From assembly GCA_016791265.1 (NCBI GenBank), contig JAEUMY010000010.1, forward strand, positions 62,001 through 126,000: a stretch of DNA of 64,000 bases. The letters are read 5' to 3'. The stretch is from Betaproteobacteria bacterium (lineage in GTDB: Bacteria; Pseudomonadota; Gammaproteobacteria; Burkholderiales; Usitatibacteraceae). Below the pieces are notes generated by a model. That model made no database searches. It had not been told where the DNA came from and saw only the letters and a list, made by a program, of their open reading frames with translations. Made by a program: the position numbers and the translations under genes. Shown here one piece after another: positions 62,806 through 64,000 of the stretch (its first letter is position 1; each line of letters opens with the position of its first letter).

Positions 62806-64000
62806 TCACTTGCCTTCGCCCGCGCGCGCGACCTGCTTTCGCGCCAGCAGGTTGAACACCAGCGACACCGTATGGCCCTCATCGTGCTGGCCACGCTCGA
62901 TGCGCGCGCCCAAAGCCTGCGCTCGGGCCTGCATGTTTGACAACCCCCGGCCACGCCGCAGCGCGGTGGCGGCATCCGGCGCCACCGAAACCGGCTGGCT
63001 GCGATCACCGCGCTTGCCGTTGTCGGCAACGATGAGCCGCGCCTCCGCGGGCGTCTCCCGCGTCTCCACCCGCACGCGCGTGGCGCCGGAATGCTTCAGC
63101 ACGTTGGTGAACGCCTCCTGCACGATGCGCATCACCTGCAGGAGCGCATGCGGCCCCGCGCCCACCAGTGGTGACAGCTCGCCCACCTTCCATTCAAGGT
63201 CAATGCCGGCCGCCTTCAGGCGCGGCTCCAGGCGATAACGCAGGTTGCCCAGCAGGCTGGCGAGATCGTTGTCGTCTGGTTGCAGCGAGTCGATCGTGAG
63301 CCGCATGTCGTCGATGCAGCCGCGCAGCGCCTCGGCCACCTCCTGCTGGTTGAGTGAGCGATTTTCCACCAGCGCCAGCGTGGTCATCAGTTGCGAGCCC
63401 AGACCGTCGTGCATGTCCTGCATCATGCGGGCGCGTTCGCCGGCGACGGCGGATTGGCGCTCGATGTCGTTGATGCGGTTGTAGTTGTGCTCCAGCTCGC
63501 GGTGCTTCTCCTCGACCCGCGCTTCCAGACTGCGGTTCAAAAGCTCCGCCTCTTTCACCGAATCGAGCAGCCGCTTCAGGAGCGCCCAACCCATCGTGAG
63601 GAAGAGCGGCAGCGCGGCGTACTGCAGGAGGTAGATCGCCTCGAAGCCCAGCTTGTTCTGCACAGCCAGCACGTCGCGCGCGCCGATCACCACCATCGCG
63701 GTCGCCGCGAGAAACAGCAACACATGCTCCGGGCGCCGCCCTCGCCAGGCGTGCAAGCCCAAGAGCACGCATACGCCCACCCCCATCAGGTTGGCGAATT
63801 GATAGGTGAAAAAGCGCACCCAGCCCTGGGCCGAAGCAGGCAGCAGCCATTCCAGCAACAGCGGCACTGTGAGCAACGCCACCGCCGCGGCATCCACCCA
63901 GCGCGACCGCGCCTCGATGTAACGCACCGAGAAGAGCGCCAGCAGCGCGAACACGCCGTTGAACAACTGCATCTGCAGCAAGTCCAGGGTGGCATCGTCC
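62806..64000 (-). CDS. Sensor histidine kinase, HisKA_3 type (5' end outside the window)
   Basis: At least 398 codons; the frame remains open to the right edge, so the N-terminus is missing. Several membrane helices (VALLTVPLLLEWLL, FANLMGVGVCVLLGLHAW, HVLLFLAATAMVVIGA) precede a coiled coil, the HisKA_3 dimerisation box RARMMQDMHDGLGSQLM with its phosphoacceptor His, and an HATPase domain with EAFTNVLKHSGATRV, ADNGKRG and RGLSNMQARA. The topology suggests a 7TMR-type sensor. It is the cognate partner of the convergent LuxR-type regulator. Confidence 0.88.
   Translation of the reverse strand, partial: DDATLDLLQMQLFNGVFALLALFSVRYIEARSRWVDAAAVALLTVPLLLEWLLPASAQGWVRFFTYQFANLMGVGVCVLLGLHAWRGRRPEHVLLFLAATAMVVIGARDVLAVQNKLGFEAIYLLQYAALPLFLTMGWALLKRLLDSVKEAELLNRSLEARVEEKHRELEHNYNRINDIERQSAVAGERARMMQDMHDGLGSQLMTTLALVENRSLNQQEVAEALRGCIDDMRLTIDSLQPDDNDLASLLGNLRYRLEPRLKAAGIDLEWKVGELSPLVGAGPHALLQVMRIVQEAFTNVLKHSGATRVRVETRETPAEARLIVADNGKRGDRSQPVSVAPDAATALRRGRGLSNMQARAQALGARIERGQHDEGHTVSLVFNLLARKQVARAGEGK

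Noticed and set aside
1..64000. tRNA, rRNA, CRISPR arrays, insertion sequences
   Set aside because: No cloverleaf, ribosomal, spacer-repeat or transposase sequence was recognised.

Overview
The window is a 64 kb stretch of GC-rich chromosome from a Gram-negative bacterium. It has type II secretion genes, a TonB-dependent receptor, a Wza/Wzc export pair and an O-antigen-type cluster. The gene families and style (a PF10136 protein, an EpsL-like barrel, many GTG/TTG starts) fit a betaproteobacterium best, but I cannot name a genus. No tRNA, rRNA, CRISPR array or intact insertion sequence was seen.

Layout. 0-8.2 kb: the end of a type II secretion operon (gspM fragment, gspN), an alpha/beta hydrolase, a phosphomannomutase, an M48 lipoprotein protease, a secreted NHL-propeller protein and a SRAP-family DNA-crosslink protein. 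8.4-18.7 kb: a signalling block with a response regulator, two diguanylate cyclases, a TonB-dependent receptor, a YfiR-like periplasmic protein and a large hybrid histidine kinase. 18.9-24.1 kb: a secreted metzincin protease sharing its C-terminal tail with the NHL protein, then a cupredoxin-like protein coupled to a class III nucleotide cyclase. 24.1-35.1 kb, minus strand: a PF10136 membrane protein, an O-antigen ligase/polymerase, two nearly duplicated FecR-domain proteins, and the export set wzc / wza-like / EpsL-like barrel. 35.5-61.1 kb, plus strand: a surface-polysaccharide cluster with GDP-mannose to GDP-fucose genes (manC, gmd, fcl, interrupted by a toxin-antitoxin pair), CDP-3,6-dideoxyhexose genes (rfbF, rfbG, rfbH and a reductase), a lower-GC segment of glycosyltransferases, flippase, polymerase, methyltransferases and asparagine synthetase, then a WecA-type initiating transferase, galE and a uronate epimerase. 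61.2-64 kb: a nucleotidyltransferase pair and a convergent LuxR-type regulator / sensor kinase, the kinase cut by the window end.

The most unusual feature belongs to no gene. The 12-bp perfect palindrome GCGAATATTCGC occurs 18 times exactly, and I found 7 more one-mismatch copies, inside genes and between them. A given 12-mer is expected about 0.004 times in 64 kb (64,000 / 4^12). In coding sequence it is read in all three frames (Ala-Asn-Ile-Arg, Glu-Tyr-Ser, Arg-Ile-Phe-Ala) and usually appears to replace ordinary residues without changing protein length. It is scarce in the low-GC part of the polysaccharide cluster. It behaves like a highly iterated palindrome of the cyanobacterial HIP1 kind, but with a different sequence.

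Most lipid-linked glycan steps can be assigned: precursor synthesis (algC-like, manC, gmd, fcl, rfbFGH, galE, uronate epimerase), initiation (wecA-like), assembly (four glycosyltransferases), decoration (methyltransferases, asnB), flipping, polymerisation, ligation and export.
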